A stretch of DNA of 64,000 nt, taken from NCBI RefSeq assembly GCF_001012815.1, contig NZ_JYJP01000128.1, forward strand, positions 1-64,000, in the 5' to 3' direction. The position numbers were made by a program, and so were the translations under genes. The stretch is from Vibrio mexicanus (GTDB taxonomy: Bacteria; Pseudomonadota; Gammaproteobacteria; Enterobacterales; Vibrionaceae). Shown here piece after piece: positions 48,392-57,986 of this stretch. The notes beneath the pieces are model-generated. The model saw nothing but the letters and a program-made list of their open reading frames with translations, ran no database searches and was not told the DNA's origin. Position 1 is the first letter of the stretch, and each line of letters begins with the position of its first letter.

Positions 48392-48505
48392 AGAGAACCT
48401 CACTTTGTCTCTCGGGTTGGTATGAGGTAAATCTATAGGATTGACACATAAGAAAACATAAACGAGTATGGATATAAAACATCACAAACTGTTATGTGTT
48501 GAACT

Positions 48506-49417
48506 ATGCTAGAGAAACTTGATTTAAACCTTCTTAGAGTGTTTTCCGCTGTTTACCATCACCAGTCGATTACCCTTGCTGCGGATGAGATGGGTATGAC
48601 CCAGCCAGGGGTGAGTGGCCTATTGAAGCGTTTGCAGAACCAAGTTGGATGTCAGCTGTTTATTCGTTCTGGGCGTGGAATTGCCCCTACGCGTCAAGCT
48701 CAGGAGCTGATTCGTCAAATCGACCCTGCTTTGGTACAAATTAATAATGCATTAGAGAATCTAGAGGGATTTAGCACCGATCGGCCCCATAAATTTGTTG
48801 TTTATGCATCCGAACCAGTCATGATGAAGTTGCTGCCTTTAATGCAAGCGGATTCGACTCTGGGTAATGTCACAATCGAACTTCATCCCACACGGTCTGA
48901 TGAAGCACAATTAATGGAAGATCTTAATCAACGCAAAGCGGATCTTGCTATCGAGTTTTCCAATCACTCCTCTAGCTCTTTTTTTAGCGAAAAGCTGTTT
49001 GAAGACGAAATGTGCATTATCGCGAGAAAAGGTCACCCCAGAATTAACGGCAGTATTTCTAAAGCAGAGTACTACAAAGAAATGCACATAACGTTGAAGC
49101 TGCGTCGTGAACAGGCTTATTTGGCTGATTATTTTACAACAGAAAGCCTTGAGGAAAGGGTTGTTGCTGCAGAGTGTTCATCGTTAGTTTGGCAAATGTC
49201 CATGGTATCAGTCAGCGACAGTATTGCATGTATGACGAAGAGTTTAGCGGATGAATTAGCCGACAAGCTAGGTATCCAAGTATTAAGAGCCCCTTTCTCG
49301 ACAGTTACCATTCAACACCAGCTTTTTGTCCATAATCGAGATAAGAAAAACCCGGCTAATGTTTGGCTCAGGAATAAGCTGAAATCGTATTTAGCGAACG
49401 ACAACCTTGTTGAGTGA
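48506..49417 (+). CDS. LysR-family regulator, divergent from alkylsulfatase
   Basis: A LysR-type regulator of 303 aa. The helix-turn-helix is at about residues 5-63 (LDLNLLRVFSAVYHHQSITL, MGMTQPGVSGLLKRLQ) and the LysR substrate domain follows. The gap to the divergent alkylsulfatase start is about 115 bases, the usual shared-promoter layout. The effector, probably an alkyl sulfate or its product, is inferred. The frame is complete. Confidence 0.87.
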   Translation: MLEKLDLNLLRVFSAVYHHQSITLAADEMGMTQPGVSGLLKRLQNQVGCQLFIRSGRGIAPTRQAQELIRQIDPALVQINNALENLEGFSTDRPHKFVVYASEPVMMKLLPLMQADSTLGNVTIELHPTRSDEAQLMEDLNQRKADLAIEFSNHSSSSFFSEKLFEDEMCIIARKGHPRINGSISKAEYYKEMHITLKLRREQAYLADYFTTESLEERVVAAECSSLVWQMSMVSVSDSIACMTKSLADELADKLGIQVLRAPFSTVTIQHQLFVHNRDKKNPANVWLRNKLKSYLANDNLVE

Positions 49418-49637
49418 CTAGGGATAACCGATCCTTTTACGAAAGCCCTCACGATGTTTGAGAACGGTCAACCCATGATGGCATAGATGAATTTCTTTAA
49501 TGTGTACGTGATTTTCACTTTTTCGCGAATGTTATTGCCCTCGCATAATGATGCGAAATTGGCGAGAAACTTGAAGAAAATCAGTATTATTTTTGTTTCT
49601 GGCTGGAGCCGTTATCCCTTTGCAAAGGAGTGTCACT

Positions 49638-49868
49638 ATGGGCAGCGAGTTTTTTTTCGCGTCAATTCTTAACCTTTCCATTAATCTCATTTACACCATT
49701 ATTTCTTTGTTGGTCGGTGTTTACGCCTTACTTTGGGTAGACAGAAAGCTTTTGAAAAGTGTCGATATTGAAGATGAGATGAAAAAGGGCAATATTGCGG
49801 TTTCTATTTTCGCCTCTACTATTCTAATTTTCGTCGCGGTCATCGTCGCGTTTGGATTTCGATCATAA
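49638..49868 (+). CDS. DUF350 (UPF0719) membrane protein
   Basis: A 76-aa membrane protein with two helices: one in LIYTIISLLVGVYALLWVD and a C-terminal one in GNIAVSIFASTILIFVAVIV, with KKGNIAVS between, the DUF350 pattern. The ATG 49638 is chosen for AAAGGAG at about ten bases upstream; an upstream in-frame ATG at 49593 has none. The next gene starts four bases after the stop, so they are cotranscribed. Function unknown; related genes are often with ATP-grasp or cysteine-peptidase genes. Confidence 0.78.
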   Translation: MGSEFFFASILNLSINLIYTIISLLVGVYALLWVDRKLLKSVDIEDEMKKGNIAVSIFASTILIFVAVIVAFGFRS

Positions 49869-49871
49869 GCT

Positions 49872-50683
49872 ATGAGCTCTAAGTTTTATCTTCCTTTAAT
49901 TGCTGCTCTGGTCATCCTAGTAGCATTTCTCGAAGAGCAGAAAAATGCGTTGCCGAGTGTGGCGGAAATCCGAACTATGGAGTCGCCGGAGGCTCGGTCA
50001 TTTTCTGCAGCGAGTGTTGAGTTCAATGGTAGCAAAGGTTACGTCACCATCGAGGAAACAAAACAGGTGGCTGATCATAGTCTGATTAGTCATTGGATCG
50101 AGTCTTTGAAAGGCGAAAATGGTTTTTACACCTACAGCTTCAGGGCGGAGAGGCATTTACGGGTTTGGCGTCCGATCACAACACCGACTTCCATCTGGCT
50201 CATAGTTATTTAGAAGGTTTTGAACCGTTTAAGGTTGATAACCCGATGCTGCCGATGTTAACGATCGCCCGCAAGAAAAACTATCAATATGACCATGAGC
50301 AGTACGGTGGACTGATGGAGGTTTGGCAATCGAGCAGACAGTCTTACTACTATCCTTCTGGAGATTGCGAAGACCACGCTATTCTACTGACCGACTGGTT
50401 GATTGAATCGGGCTATAACGCCTACGTTGCTTTGGGGAAATACGATAATGAGGGCCATGCTTGGGTCGTTCTGTTCATAGACGGGAAAGAGTACGTGTTA
50501 GAAGCGACTCAAAAGTCTGGTTTTGGTCGAAAGTATCCTTTGGCATCGACGCTTCCTAAATATCAGCCACAATATAGGTTTAACCGCACTGAGTTTTGGC
50601 TCAATACGGGATCATCTAAAATCACCCAATATGCTTCAAAGCATTGGAAGTTGATGAGCCGCTATTCCAAGCAAGTACTTTGA
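49872..50683 (+). pseudogene. Transglutaminase-like protein, one frameshift
   Basis: Membrane-anchored or exported protein of the transglutaminase-like superfamily. A single N-terminal hydrophobic stretch (YLPLIAALVILVAFLE) anchors it, and the cysteine-peptidase triad motifs follow: GDCEDHAILLTDWL (Cys), EGHAWVVLFI (His) and VLEATQK (Asp/Glu region). One G is missing near 50146 (agggcgg for aggggcgg), restored as SFRGGEAFTG, 270 aa. It is coupled to the DUF350 gene. The substrate is unknown; the family includes peptidases and amidases that act on envelope substrates. Confidence 0.8.
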
Positions 50684-50804
50684 GAGGTCGAGGCGCTTTA
50701 TTGATGCACCTTCAATTTTCATGCTCGATTGTACCCGATGTCGTAAATGGAAATACCTGTTGTCATATAGGTAACGCGCCAAGCTAAGTTATGTCTCATA
50801 TCAT

Positions 50805-50830
50805 CCTCGTAAACCCACTTGTTTACGAGG
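50805..50830. promoter_or_regulatory. Perfect palindrome upstream of mdtL remnant
   Basis: CCTCGTAAAC (50805-50814) and GTTTACGAGG (50821-50830) are exact complements around a six-base spacer. It ends five bases before the remnant's ATG at 50836, the place of an operator for a LysR/TetR-type regulator. A regulator gene is not present beside it. Confidence 0.55.
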
Positions 50831-50835
50831 TCATC

Positions 50836-51045
50836 ATGAAACCAATCAGTGCATCCAGAACCATAGTATTCAGAAACCTTGCCTCCAGAAACATAGCATC
50901 CAGAAATCTGGCTTCTCGATATCTGCTCTGCAGCTTTGCCTTTGTATTGCTCTATCCGACAGCCATTGATTTCTACTTGGTTGCCTTGCCACAAATCGCC
51001 AGCGATATCTCTGCAAGTGAATCCCAACTTCACATCGCCCTTTTT
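50836..51045 (+). pseudogene. mdtL-like multidrug MFS exporter, N-terminal remnant
   Basis: The first stretch after the repeat is SRYLLCSFAFVLLYPTAIDF followed by YLVALPQIASDISASESQLH, closely matching the N-terminus of Bcr/CflA-type exporter MdtL. It stops matching after ...LHIAL near 51045, and the rest of the roughly 390-aa protein is missing; the 3' end of the SnoaL gene follows directly. It is a real truncation, since no other frame continues the family. The first 30 codons are made of tandem repeats. Confidence 0.7.
50851..50925 (+). repeat. Five tandem 15-base repeats at the mdtL N-terminus
   Basis: Units 50851-50865, 50866-50880, 50881-50895, 50896-50910 and 50911-50925 share the plan GCxTCxxGAAxxxTx and encode ASRTI, VFRNL, ASRNI, ASRNL and ASRYL. 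The last unit is the natural start of the exporter, so the others look like in-frame duplications of it. Confidence 0.8.
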
Positions 51046-51067
51046 AATACTTGCGAGAAAACTCAAA

Positions 51068-51610
51068 TCAAAAGACACCATTGTCATTGGCAATATCACC
51101 GCCACTGATGAGGGAGTACATGCGCATTGAGAAATCGAGCGCTTGAATAGAGTCCCAGTGCTCAACAATTCTGCCATCTTCTAGGCGCCATTTATCAATG
51201 ATGTTCAAACCTTTCTCATCATTACCTCGATCTTCAAGGTTCAGCGTGGCGTGAGAATGGAAGATCACATAGTCGCCATCCACATAAACATGTTTCACGT
51301 CGTAAGTGTAATCTGGGTACTCCTCTACAAACTCTTCAAGGAAACCAACAAGGCCTGTGACTTTGTCTGGTAGATTGCGGTTGTGCTGAGTATAGGCACT
51401 GTCGTTGTAGTGCTTGAGGATATAGTCGAAGTCATGATTGTTCATTAAGTGCTGAACAAAGTCAGTGATGATTTCTGCGTTTTGCGCTTCTTGTTCTGTC
51501 CAGCTTGGTTTTTGTAGCGATGGAAGATCAATAACGATCGGGTTCTTAGCTTGCGCTGCAACAAGAGTGCTGGTCAATAGTAGAGCGGTTGATAATAGTA
51601 CTTTAAACAT
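51068..51610 (-). CDS. Exported SnoaL-like (NTF2-fold) protein
   Basis: A 180-aa periplasmic protein with a signal peptide (LLSTALLLTSTLVAAQA). The NTF2/SnoaL fold is suggested by HDFDYILKHYNDSAYTQHN, DYVIFHSHATL and NIIDKWRLEDGRIVEHWDSIQ. Such proteins may be enzymes or binding proteins for small hydrophobics. An HxlR regulator is divergent, 144 bases away, a common pairing, so it is probably induced by a quinone or similar stress. The 3' end abuts the mdtL remnant. Confidence 0.85.
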   Translation of the reverse strand: MFKVLLSTALLLTSTLVAAQAKNPIVIDLPSLQKPSWTEQEAQNAEIITDFVQHLMNNHDFDYILKHYNDSAYTQHNRNLPDKVTGLVGFLEEFVEEYPDYTYDVKHVYVDGDYVIFHSHATLNLEDRGNDEKGLNIIDKWRLEDGRIVEHWDSIQALDFSMRMYSLISGGDIANDNGVF

Positions 51611-51754
51611 AGGGAACTCCTGTATATTATTGGTCTTTAGTACTCAATAATTACCATAGTAATTATTAGTAACCAAGGTTACAAGAAGGCACCAAAAAGT
51701 CGGGTAGGCACATTTTGGTAACTGTTGAGAGCAATTTGAAGTGAGTAACAGCTT

Positions 51755-52138
51755 ATGGCTGATCTAGAAAAACAAGAAAAACGTATATTTTTCAACACAG
51801 AAGAGTGCCCAGTACGCAATGTAGTGGCGCAGATTGGTGATAAATGGTCACTGTTAATTCTTTTTGCATTAGTTGATGGGCCAGAGCGTTTTAATGCGTT
51901 AAAAGGCAGAATCGAGGGGATTTCTCAACGAATGCTCACTCAAACAGTTCGCGATCTGGAGCGAGATGGTTATGTGAATCGCACGGTTTATCCTGAAGTG
52001 CCAGTTCGTGTTGAATATGAACTAACAGATATGGGTAAGGATCTCGTGAAGCCACTGTATCAGTTGGTACTATGGGCCGAGACGCACCAAGACAAAATTA
52101 ACAAAGCACGCGCCACTTATGACAAAAATGCTGCATAG
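51755..52138 (+). CDS. HxlR-family regulator
   Basis: A 127-aa winged-helix regulator of the HxlR/MarR-like type. Signature positions are CPVRNVVAQIGDKWSLLILFAL with a conserved cysteine near residue 18 and the wing PVRVEYELTDMGKDL. HxlR members often sense aldehydes, quinones or disulfide stress through that cysteine. It faces the SnoaL-like gene and is likely to control it. The frame is intact. Confidence 0.88.
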   Translation: MADLEKQEKRIFFNTEECPVRNVVAQIGDKWSLLILFALVDGPERFNALKGRIEGISQRMLTQTVRDLERDGYVNRTVYPEVPVRVEYELTDMGKDLVKPLYQLVLWAETHQDKINKARATYDKNAA

Positions 52139-52154
52139 CTCATGTTTGAGATAG

Positions 52155-52370
52155 GTATTATTTCAGGGGTGTACAAATAGTGACACAACAACCGTAGTTA
52201 CCATCGCCATAGTCGCGGATGCCACTCGAGCCTATTCTCACGCGCAAGAGCTTGGCCTAAAAGTCTCTATGCCTTTAAAAGAAGAAGTGTGGGGGCAAGT
52301 TCATTTCATGGTGCAAGACCCGTCAGGAATCAATATTGATATTGTTCAGCATCAAGCGGTTAGTGAATAA
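52155..52370 (+). pseudogene. Glyoxalase/VOC-family C-terminal remnant
   Basis: An open frame from 52155 to the stop at 52368-52370 without a start codon. It reads VTIAIVADATRAYSHAQELG, then GLKVSMPLKEEVWGQVHFMV and QDPSGINIDIVQH, the C-terminal half of a VOC (glyoxalase/bleomycin-resistance) domain. The N-terminal half is gone, so it is a fragment, not a frameshift. It lies between the HxlR gene and a terminator. Confidence 0.7.
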
Positions 52371-52392
52371 CGTCGTTATTCAGATTAATGTA

Positions 52393-52418
52393 AAAGGCGA
52401 ATCCTAGGGTTCGCCTTT
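52393..52418. terminator. Bidirectional intrinsic terminator
   Basis: AAAGGCGAA (52393-52401) pairs with TTCGCCTTT (52410-52418) around TCCTAGGG. Confidence 0.8.
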
Positions 52419-52447
52419 GAGTATTACGTCATGCTATTTGGGCTACC

Positions 52448-53014
52448 TTAATTGTTTTCGGTAATGTGCCTAATTAATTTTGCTGGCGTACCGCCATATA
52501 GACTATCTGGTGGCACGTCTGAGTTAACAACTGAGTTGGCCGCAATCACAGAACGAGCGCCAATCGTCACCCCTTGGTTTATCACCACATTCCCGCCAAT
52601 CCACACATCATCTTCTACCGTAATGGGTTTACAAAACGTCTCCCATCTGCGTCGAGAACGGTAATCAAGGGAATGGCTAGCCGTATAGAACTGGGTATTA
52701 GGACCAATCAAAACGTTACTGCCAATGCTGATCTTTGCCCCATCTAGCATGGTCACGTTCATGTTGATGAATGTCTCTTTGCCGATGAAAATAGTCTTGC
52801 CGAACTCGCAATGAAAGGGCGATCGGACGATACTCGAAGCATGCATCTCGCCCATGAGCTGGAAAAGAAGCTCGTTTCGCTCGGTGGAATCGATCGTTTG
52901 GTTGAGGGTCTGGAGGGTAATAGACGCATTATCGCGAATATCGTTGATGCCTTGATCGGCACCGTCGAAATCAAGCCCTGCTAACATCTTTTCAAATTCA
53001 GTCATAGTATTCAC
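52448..53014 (-). CDS. Maltose/galactoside O-acetyltransferase-like hexapeptide protein
   Basis: A 188-aa left-handed-beta-helix acetyltransferase (Maa/LacA/NodL type). An N-terminal Mac domain (EKMLAGLDFDGAD, helical) is followed by hexapeptide repeats from about residue 80 (FINMNVTMLDGAKISIGSNV, VWIGGNVVINQGVTIGARSV, YGGTPAKLI), with the catalytic histidine in TASHSLD. It transfers acetyl groups to a sugar or sugar-linked acceptor. The ATG at 53014 or 53005 both fit. The frame is intact. Confidence 0.87.
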   Translation of the reverse strand: MNTMTEFEKMLAGLDFDGADQGINDIRDNASITLQTLNQTIDSTERNELLFQLMGEMHASSIVRSPFHCEFGKTIFIGKETFINMNVTMLDGAKISIGSNVLIGPNTQFYTASHSLDYRSRRRWETFCKPITVEDDVWIGGNVVINQGVTIGARSVIAANSVVNSDVPPDSLYGGTPAKLIRHITENN

Positions 53015-53176
53015 ACGTCATTGTAGGTTGGTTCGAGGTCGTTTGGAGCAATAAACCGTAAGTTTAAGTGATGAGATGTAATCTAACCTATTACTAATGT
53101 GACAAGAAGTGAACGGTATTCATTATTGAACTTACTTCTTGTCATACGGGAAATAGGAATATCAGGGCAAACAAAA

Positions 53177-53202
53177 AAAGGCGAACCCAATGGTTCGCCT
53201 TT
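53177..53202 (-). terminator. Intrinsic terminator after gcvP
   Basis: AAAGGCGAACC (53177-53187) pairs with GGTTCGCCTTT (53192-53202), loop CAAT, downstream of gcvP on the minus strand. Confidence 0.82.
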
Positions 53203-53223
53203 GTCTATTTGATAGAAAAACAA

Positions 53224-56102
53224 TTAGTCTTCGTAGTTGTCGATGCTTGGGCAAGAACAGATAAGGTTACGGTCGCCGTATACGTTGTCGACACGGTTAA
53301 CTGTTGGCCAGTACTTCCACGTTCTTTGGTGCGCAGATGGGAAGCTACCAAGTTCACGTGAATATGGGCGATCCCACTCTTCGTTTGTCATATCAACTTG
53401 AGTGTGAGGTGCGTTTACTAGCGGGTTATTATCTAGTGGCCAAACACCCTCTTTCACTTTCGTCATCTCTTCACGTATAGCGATCATTGCTTCACAGAAA
53501 CGGTCTAGCTCTTCCAAGTCTTCCGACTCTGTTGGCTCAACCATTAGTGTACCTGCAACCGGGAACGACATCGTTGGCGCGTGGAAACCGTAGTCCATTA
53601 GACGTTTTGCAATGTCTTCTTCACTGATACCCGTCTCTTCTTTCAGCGGGCGAATATCGATAATACATTCGTGTGCAACGCGGCCGTTGCTGCCACGGTA
53701 AAGAACAGGGTAGTGAGGACGTAGTTTTTCCATCACGTAGTTGGCGTTTAAAATCGCAACTTTAGTCGCTTCTGTTAGGCCAGCTTCACCCATCATGGCA
53801 ATGTAAGCCCAAGAGATAGGTAGGATTGACGCACTGCCAAGGTCTGCAGCGGCAACCGCGCAATCTGAACCTTCAACGCCATTTTCAATGTGACCCGGTA
53901 GGAAAGGCGCTAGGTGAGATTTCACACCAATTGGGCCCATACCCGGACCGCCACCACCGTGTGGGATACAGAATGTTTTGTGCAGGTTTAGGTGTGATAC
54001 ATCTGAGCCGATTAGGCTGGTGATGTTAGACCAACCTGTGCGTTCATGTTAGCGCCGTCTAGGTAAACCTGACCGCCAGCTTCATGAACCATTTCACACA
54101 CTTCTTTCACTTGCTCTTCATACACGCCGTGCGTTGACGGGTAAGTGATCATGATGCTTGATAGGTTGTCGCGATGCTTGTCGATTTTCGCTCCTAGGTC
54201 TGCGATGTCGATGTTGCCGTCTTCGTCACATTTCACCACAACCACTTTCATTGAAACCATTGAAGCCGTTGCAGGGTTAGTACCGTGCGCTGAGCTTGGA
54301 ATCAAACATACGTTACGGTGACCTTCGCCGCGGCTCTCATGGTAGCGTTGAATCGCAATCAAACCTGCGTATTCACCAGAAGCCCCTGAGTTAGGTTGTA
54401 GAGAGAAATCATCGTAACCCGTGATTTCACACAGTTTCTCTTTTAGGTCTTTCGCTAATGCGGTGTAACCTGCGGCTTGATCTAATGGTGCGAATGGGTG
54501 AATTGCGCCAAACTCTGGCCATGTCACTGGGATCATTTCTGCCGCTGCATTGAGCTTCATGGTACAGCTGCCCAGTGGGATCATACCGTGAGTTAGCGAG
54601 AAGTCTTTGTTCTCAAGCTGTTTTAGGTAGCGCATCATTTGTGTTTCGCTGTGATGCGTATTGAATACTGGGTGCGTTAGGTAAGACGTTGTACGACGCA
54701 GCGCCTCTGGAATAGCGGCGAACTCATTACCCGCGATTTCCACAGATAGATCGGCAACGTTCTCATTTACATCAAAGATTGCAAATAGCGCTTGGATATC
54801 TTCTGTTGTGGTGGTCTCGTCCAAGCTGATGCCAAGTTGTTCAGGCAGTTTACGCAGGTTTAGCTCTGCGGCTTGCGCTTTGTCGTATATCGCTTGCGTG
54901 TTTGCACCCGTGTTCAGAGTGATGGTGTCGAAGAAGCTATTATGTGCCAATTCGAAGCCAGTTTTAGTTAGACCAGCCGCTAGGATGGCTGTCATGTGGT
55001 GCGTGCGGCGAGCGATAGTGCGAAGGCCTTCTGCACCATGGTATACCGCGTAGAACGATGCCATGTTGGCAAGCAGTGCCTGAGCAGTACAGATGTTTGA
55101 TGTCGCTTTCTCGCGGCGAATGTGCTGCTCACGAGTTTGCATTGCCATGCGAAGTGCTTGGTTGCCGTTGGTATCAATAGATACACCGATGACACGGCCT
55201 GGCATAGTACGCTTGTGTTTGTCGCGCGTTGCCATGAAGGCTGCGTGCGGACCGCCGTAACCCATAGGTACACCGAAACGCTGCGCGCTACCGATAACAA
55301 CATCTGCGCCCATTTCACCTGCAGGCTTAAGTAGTGCGCTCGCAAGTAGATCTGTAGCAACCGAAACCAATGTTTTGTTTGCTTGTGCTTTGGCGATGAT
55401 ATCTGTCAGATCGCGAACTTCACCGGTTGTGCCTGGGTATTGAAGCAATGCGCCAAACACGTCGTGTTCAGGTAGAGTTTCAAGCGCATCAATCACAACA
55501 TCAAAACCGATGTATTTCGCACGAGTTTTTACCACTTCAATGGTTTGAGGGTGAACATCGTCTGCTACAAAGAAGACTTTACTCTTGCTCTTACCGGCGC
55601 GCTTACATAGGGTCATCGCTTCAGCAGCAGCAGTCGCTTCGTCTAGTAGAGAAGCGTTAGCGATCTCCATACCTGTTAGGTCCATGACCATCTGTTGGAA
55701 ATTCAGCAGTGATTCTAGGCGACCTTGTGAAATCTCTGGTTGATAAGGCGTGTATGCGGTGTACCAACCTGGGTTTTCAAGTACGTTACGTAGGATGACG
55801 TTTGGCGTGAAAGTATTGTAGTAACCCTGACCAATGAATGTTCGGTTAACTTTGTTCTGCTGAGCAAACACTTTCATTGCCTCTAGCATGTCCGCTTCGC
55901 TTTTCGGCGCATCTAAGCTAAGAGGTTGCTCTAAACGAATTTGGGATGGCACGGTTTCGTCAATCAAGCTTTCCAAGCTGCTGGCATTGATTGCAGCGAG
56001 CATTTTTTGTTGGTCGGCTTTATTCGGGCCATTGTGGCGCGCAACAAATTCATTTTGCGTGCTCAGTTCGTTTAGTAGTGGGCTGTTTAATTTATCAGTC
56101 AT
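53224..56102 (-). pseudogene. gcvP: Glycine dehydrogenase (decarboxylating), P protein, one frameshift
   Basis: PLP-dependent P protein that decarboxylates glycine and passes the aminomethyl group to GcvH. The tandem N- and C-terminal halves are readable: FIGQGYYNT, LDEATAAAEAM, GMIPLGSCTMKLN, QPNSGASGEYAG and the PLP-lysine block HLNLHKTFCIPHGGGGPG. A G is missing near 54024 (ccagcc for ccaggcc), so GLTSP runs to a stop; repair gives about 959 aa, standard for GcvP. It lies downstream of gcvH with a terminator between, and shares a regulon with gcvT. Confidence 0.93.
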
Positions 56103-56220
56103 GGTTCCTTTACCTTCTCAATAAGGCCTTCATCATTTTCTTGTTCGTTGCTATATCAGGTGAGTAATGCCTTGTTGAGCAAGGGCTTGGCAACGAAAAG
56201 TAATAAGCGTCCTTATAAAA

Positions 56221-56248
56221 AAGCTGCTCAGCTTTCACTGAGCAGCTT
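56221..56248 (-). terminator. Terminator between gcvH and gcvP
   Basis: AAGCTGCTCAG (56221-56231) and CTGAGCAGCTT (56238-56248) pair fully, followed by a T run on the minus strand. This would end or attenuate glyA-gcvH transcripts before gcvP, which starts at 56102. Confidence 0.82.
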
Positions 56249-56260
56249 AACTTTTACTGC

Positions 56261-56641
56261 TTACTCGTCTTCGATCGAGTTTAGGTATTCCTCGGCGTCT
56301 TTCAGGTTGTTAAGCTCGTCTGCATCAGACATTTTTACTTTAACAATCCAACCACCTTCATACGGCTCTTCGTTGATCAGCTCTGGGCTATCTTCTAGCT
56401 CTTCGTTGATCTCCAAGATTTCGCCGGTTATTGGTGCATAGATATCTGAAGCGGCTTTTACAGATTCAACCAATGAGAAGCTTTCACCAGCTTCGATTTC
56501 GTCTTCAACCTCTGGTAGGTCAACGAAAACTACATCGCCTAACATTTGCTGAGCGTGCTCAGAAATACCGATTGTTACTGTACCGTCACCGTTGTCTTTT
56601 ACCCACTCGTGGCTATCTGCAAACTTCAGTGTGTTATCCAT
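56261..56641 (-). CDS. gcvH: Glycine cleavage system H protein
   Basis: A 126-aa lipoyl carrier that shuttles the aminomethyl intermediate between P, T and L proteins. The lipoylated lysine is K62 in SVKAASDIYAP, and HEWVKDNGDGTVTIGI and GDVVFVDLPEVE match the family. It sits downstream of glyA (gap 49 bases) and upstream of gcvP with an intervening terminator, so the P protein may have less transcript than H. Good start with GGAGAA-like site. Confidence 0.96.
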   Translation of the reverse strand: MDNTLKFADSHEWVKDNGDGTVTIGISEHAQQMLGDVVFVDLPEVEDEIEAGESFSLVESVKAASDIYAPITGEILEINEELEDSPELINEEPYEGGWIVKVKMSDADELNNLKDAEEYLNSIEDE

Positions 56642-56690
56642 TGCTTATTCTCCAAATAACTGTAAGGACGTGTCCTAAATATAAAATTGT

Positions 56691-57986
56691 TTATCGGTAA
56701 AGTGGGTAGCGAGCACACAGTTCTTTCACTTGTTTGCGAACGCGTTGCTCAACTTCTGGGTTGCCTTCAGGGTTTTCTACTAACCCGTCTAGAACATCAC
56801 CAATCCACTCACCAATGAGTTTGAATTCTTCTTGGCCAAAACCACGTGTGGTTCCAGCAGGGGTTCCTAAACGGATACCCGATGTAATCATAGGCTTTTC
56901 TGTGTCAAACGGGATGCCATTTTTGTTGCAGGTGATACCTGCACGTTCAAGTGCTTCTTCTGCCTTGTTGCCTTTTAATCCTTTAGGGCGCAGGTCAACC
57001 AACATCAAATGCGTGTCAGTGCCGCCAGTTACGATGTCGCATCCGCGCGTTTGAAGTACTTCAGCCAGTACTTTCGCATTCTGAATGACGTTATCGATGT
57101 ATGTGTTGAATTCAGGGCCTAATGCTTCACCAAATGCCACTGCTTTCGCCGCGATGACATGCATAAGTGGGCCACCTTGCAGGCCTGGGAAAACGGCTGA
57201 GTTGATTTTCTTGTTGATCGCTTCGTCGTTGGTCAGGATCATGCCGCCGCGTGGGCCACGAAGTGTTTTGTGCGTTGTCGTCGTCACAACGTGAGCATGA
57301 GGAATTGGGCTCGGGTGAGCCCCTGTTGCGATAAGGCCTGCAATGTGCGCCATATCAACCATCAATAGCGCATCGACTTCATCTGCAATTTCACGGAATT
57401 TAGCAAAATCGATAGTACGTGGAATCGCGCTACCACCGGCAATGATCATTTTCGGTTTGTGTTCTAGCGCGAGTGCACGAACGTCTTCGTAGTTGATTTC
57501 TAATGTTTCACGGTCAACGCCATACTGAATTGCGTTGAACCATTTGCCTGAAAGCGCAGGGCGAGCACCGTGCGTTAAGTGACCGCCAGCATCAAGTGAC
57601 ATGCCTAAGATTGTGTCACCAGGCTGAAGTAGAGCGAGTTTGACTGCACCATTGGCTTGAGCGCCAGAGTGTGGTTGAACGTTTGCGTATTGGCATTTGA
57701 AAAGCATTTTTGCGCGCTCGATAGCAATCGCTTCAACGGTATCTACATGTTCGCAACCACCGTAGTAGCGGCGGCCTGGGTAGCCTTCAGCATACTTATT
57801 GGTCAGGCAGGTGCCCTGCGCTTGCATGACGGCTTTAGATACGATGTTTTCAGAGGCGATGAGCTCAATCTGCTCATTCTGGCGACCGTTTTCAGCTTGG
57901 ATGCCGGCAAAAATGGCATCGTCGGTAGCGGCTAGGCTGGTGGTGAAAAAGTTTTCAAGACCTTGTTTTTGGTATGCATTGTTCAT
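56691..57986 (-). CDS. glyA: Serine hydroxymethyltransferase
   Basis: PLP enzyme converting serine and tetrahydrofolate to glycine and methylene-THF; with the cleavage system it cycles one-carbon units. The PLP lysine is K240 in TTTTHKTLRGPRGG; the pattern NKYAEGYPGRRYYGG and ASENIVS are conserved. Length 431 aa from ATG 57986, where GGAAGG precedes the start; a longer frame to 58040 has no such site. It is the first gene of the glyA-gcvH-gcvP side and divergent from the XRE-cupin regulator. Confidence 0.96.
   Translation of the reverse strand: MNNAYQKQGLENFFTTSLAATDDAIFAGIQAENGRQNEQIELIASENIVSKAVMQAQGTCLTNKYAEGYPGRRYYGGCEHVDTVEAIAIERAKMLFKCQYANVQPHSGAQANGAVKLALLQPGDTILGMSLDAGGHLTHGARPALSGKWFNAIQYGVDRETLEINYEDVRALALEHKPKMIIAGGSAIPRTIDFAKFREIADEVDALLMVDMAHIAGLIATGAHPSPIPHAHVVTTTTHKTLRGPRGGMILTNDEAINKKINSAVFPGLQGGPLMHVIAAKAVAFGEALGPEFNTYIDNVIQNAKVLAEVLQTRGCDIVTGGTDTHLMLVDLRPKGLKGNKAEEALERAGITCNKNGIPFDTEKPMITSGIRLGTPAGTTRGFGQEEFKLIGEWIGDVLDGLVENPEGNPEVEQRVRKQVKELCARYPLYR

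Noticed and set aside
50719..51177. A 152-codon minus-strand frame over the mdtL remnant
   Set aside because: It is antisense to the remnant and the SnoaL end, with no family resemblance and no ribosome site.
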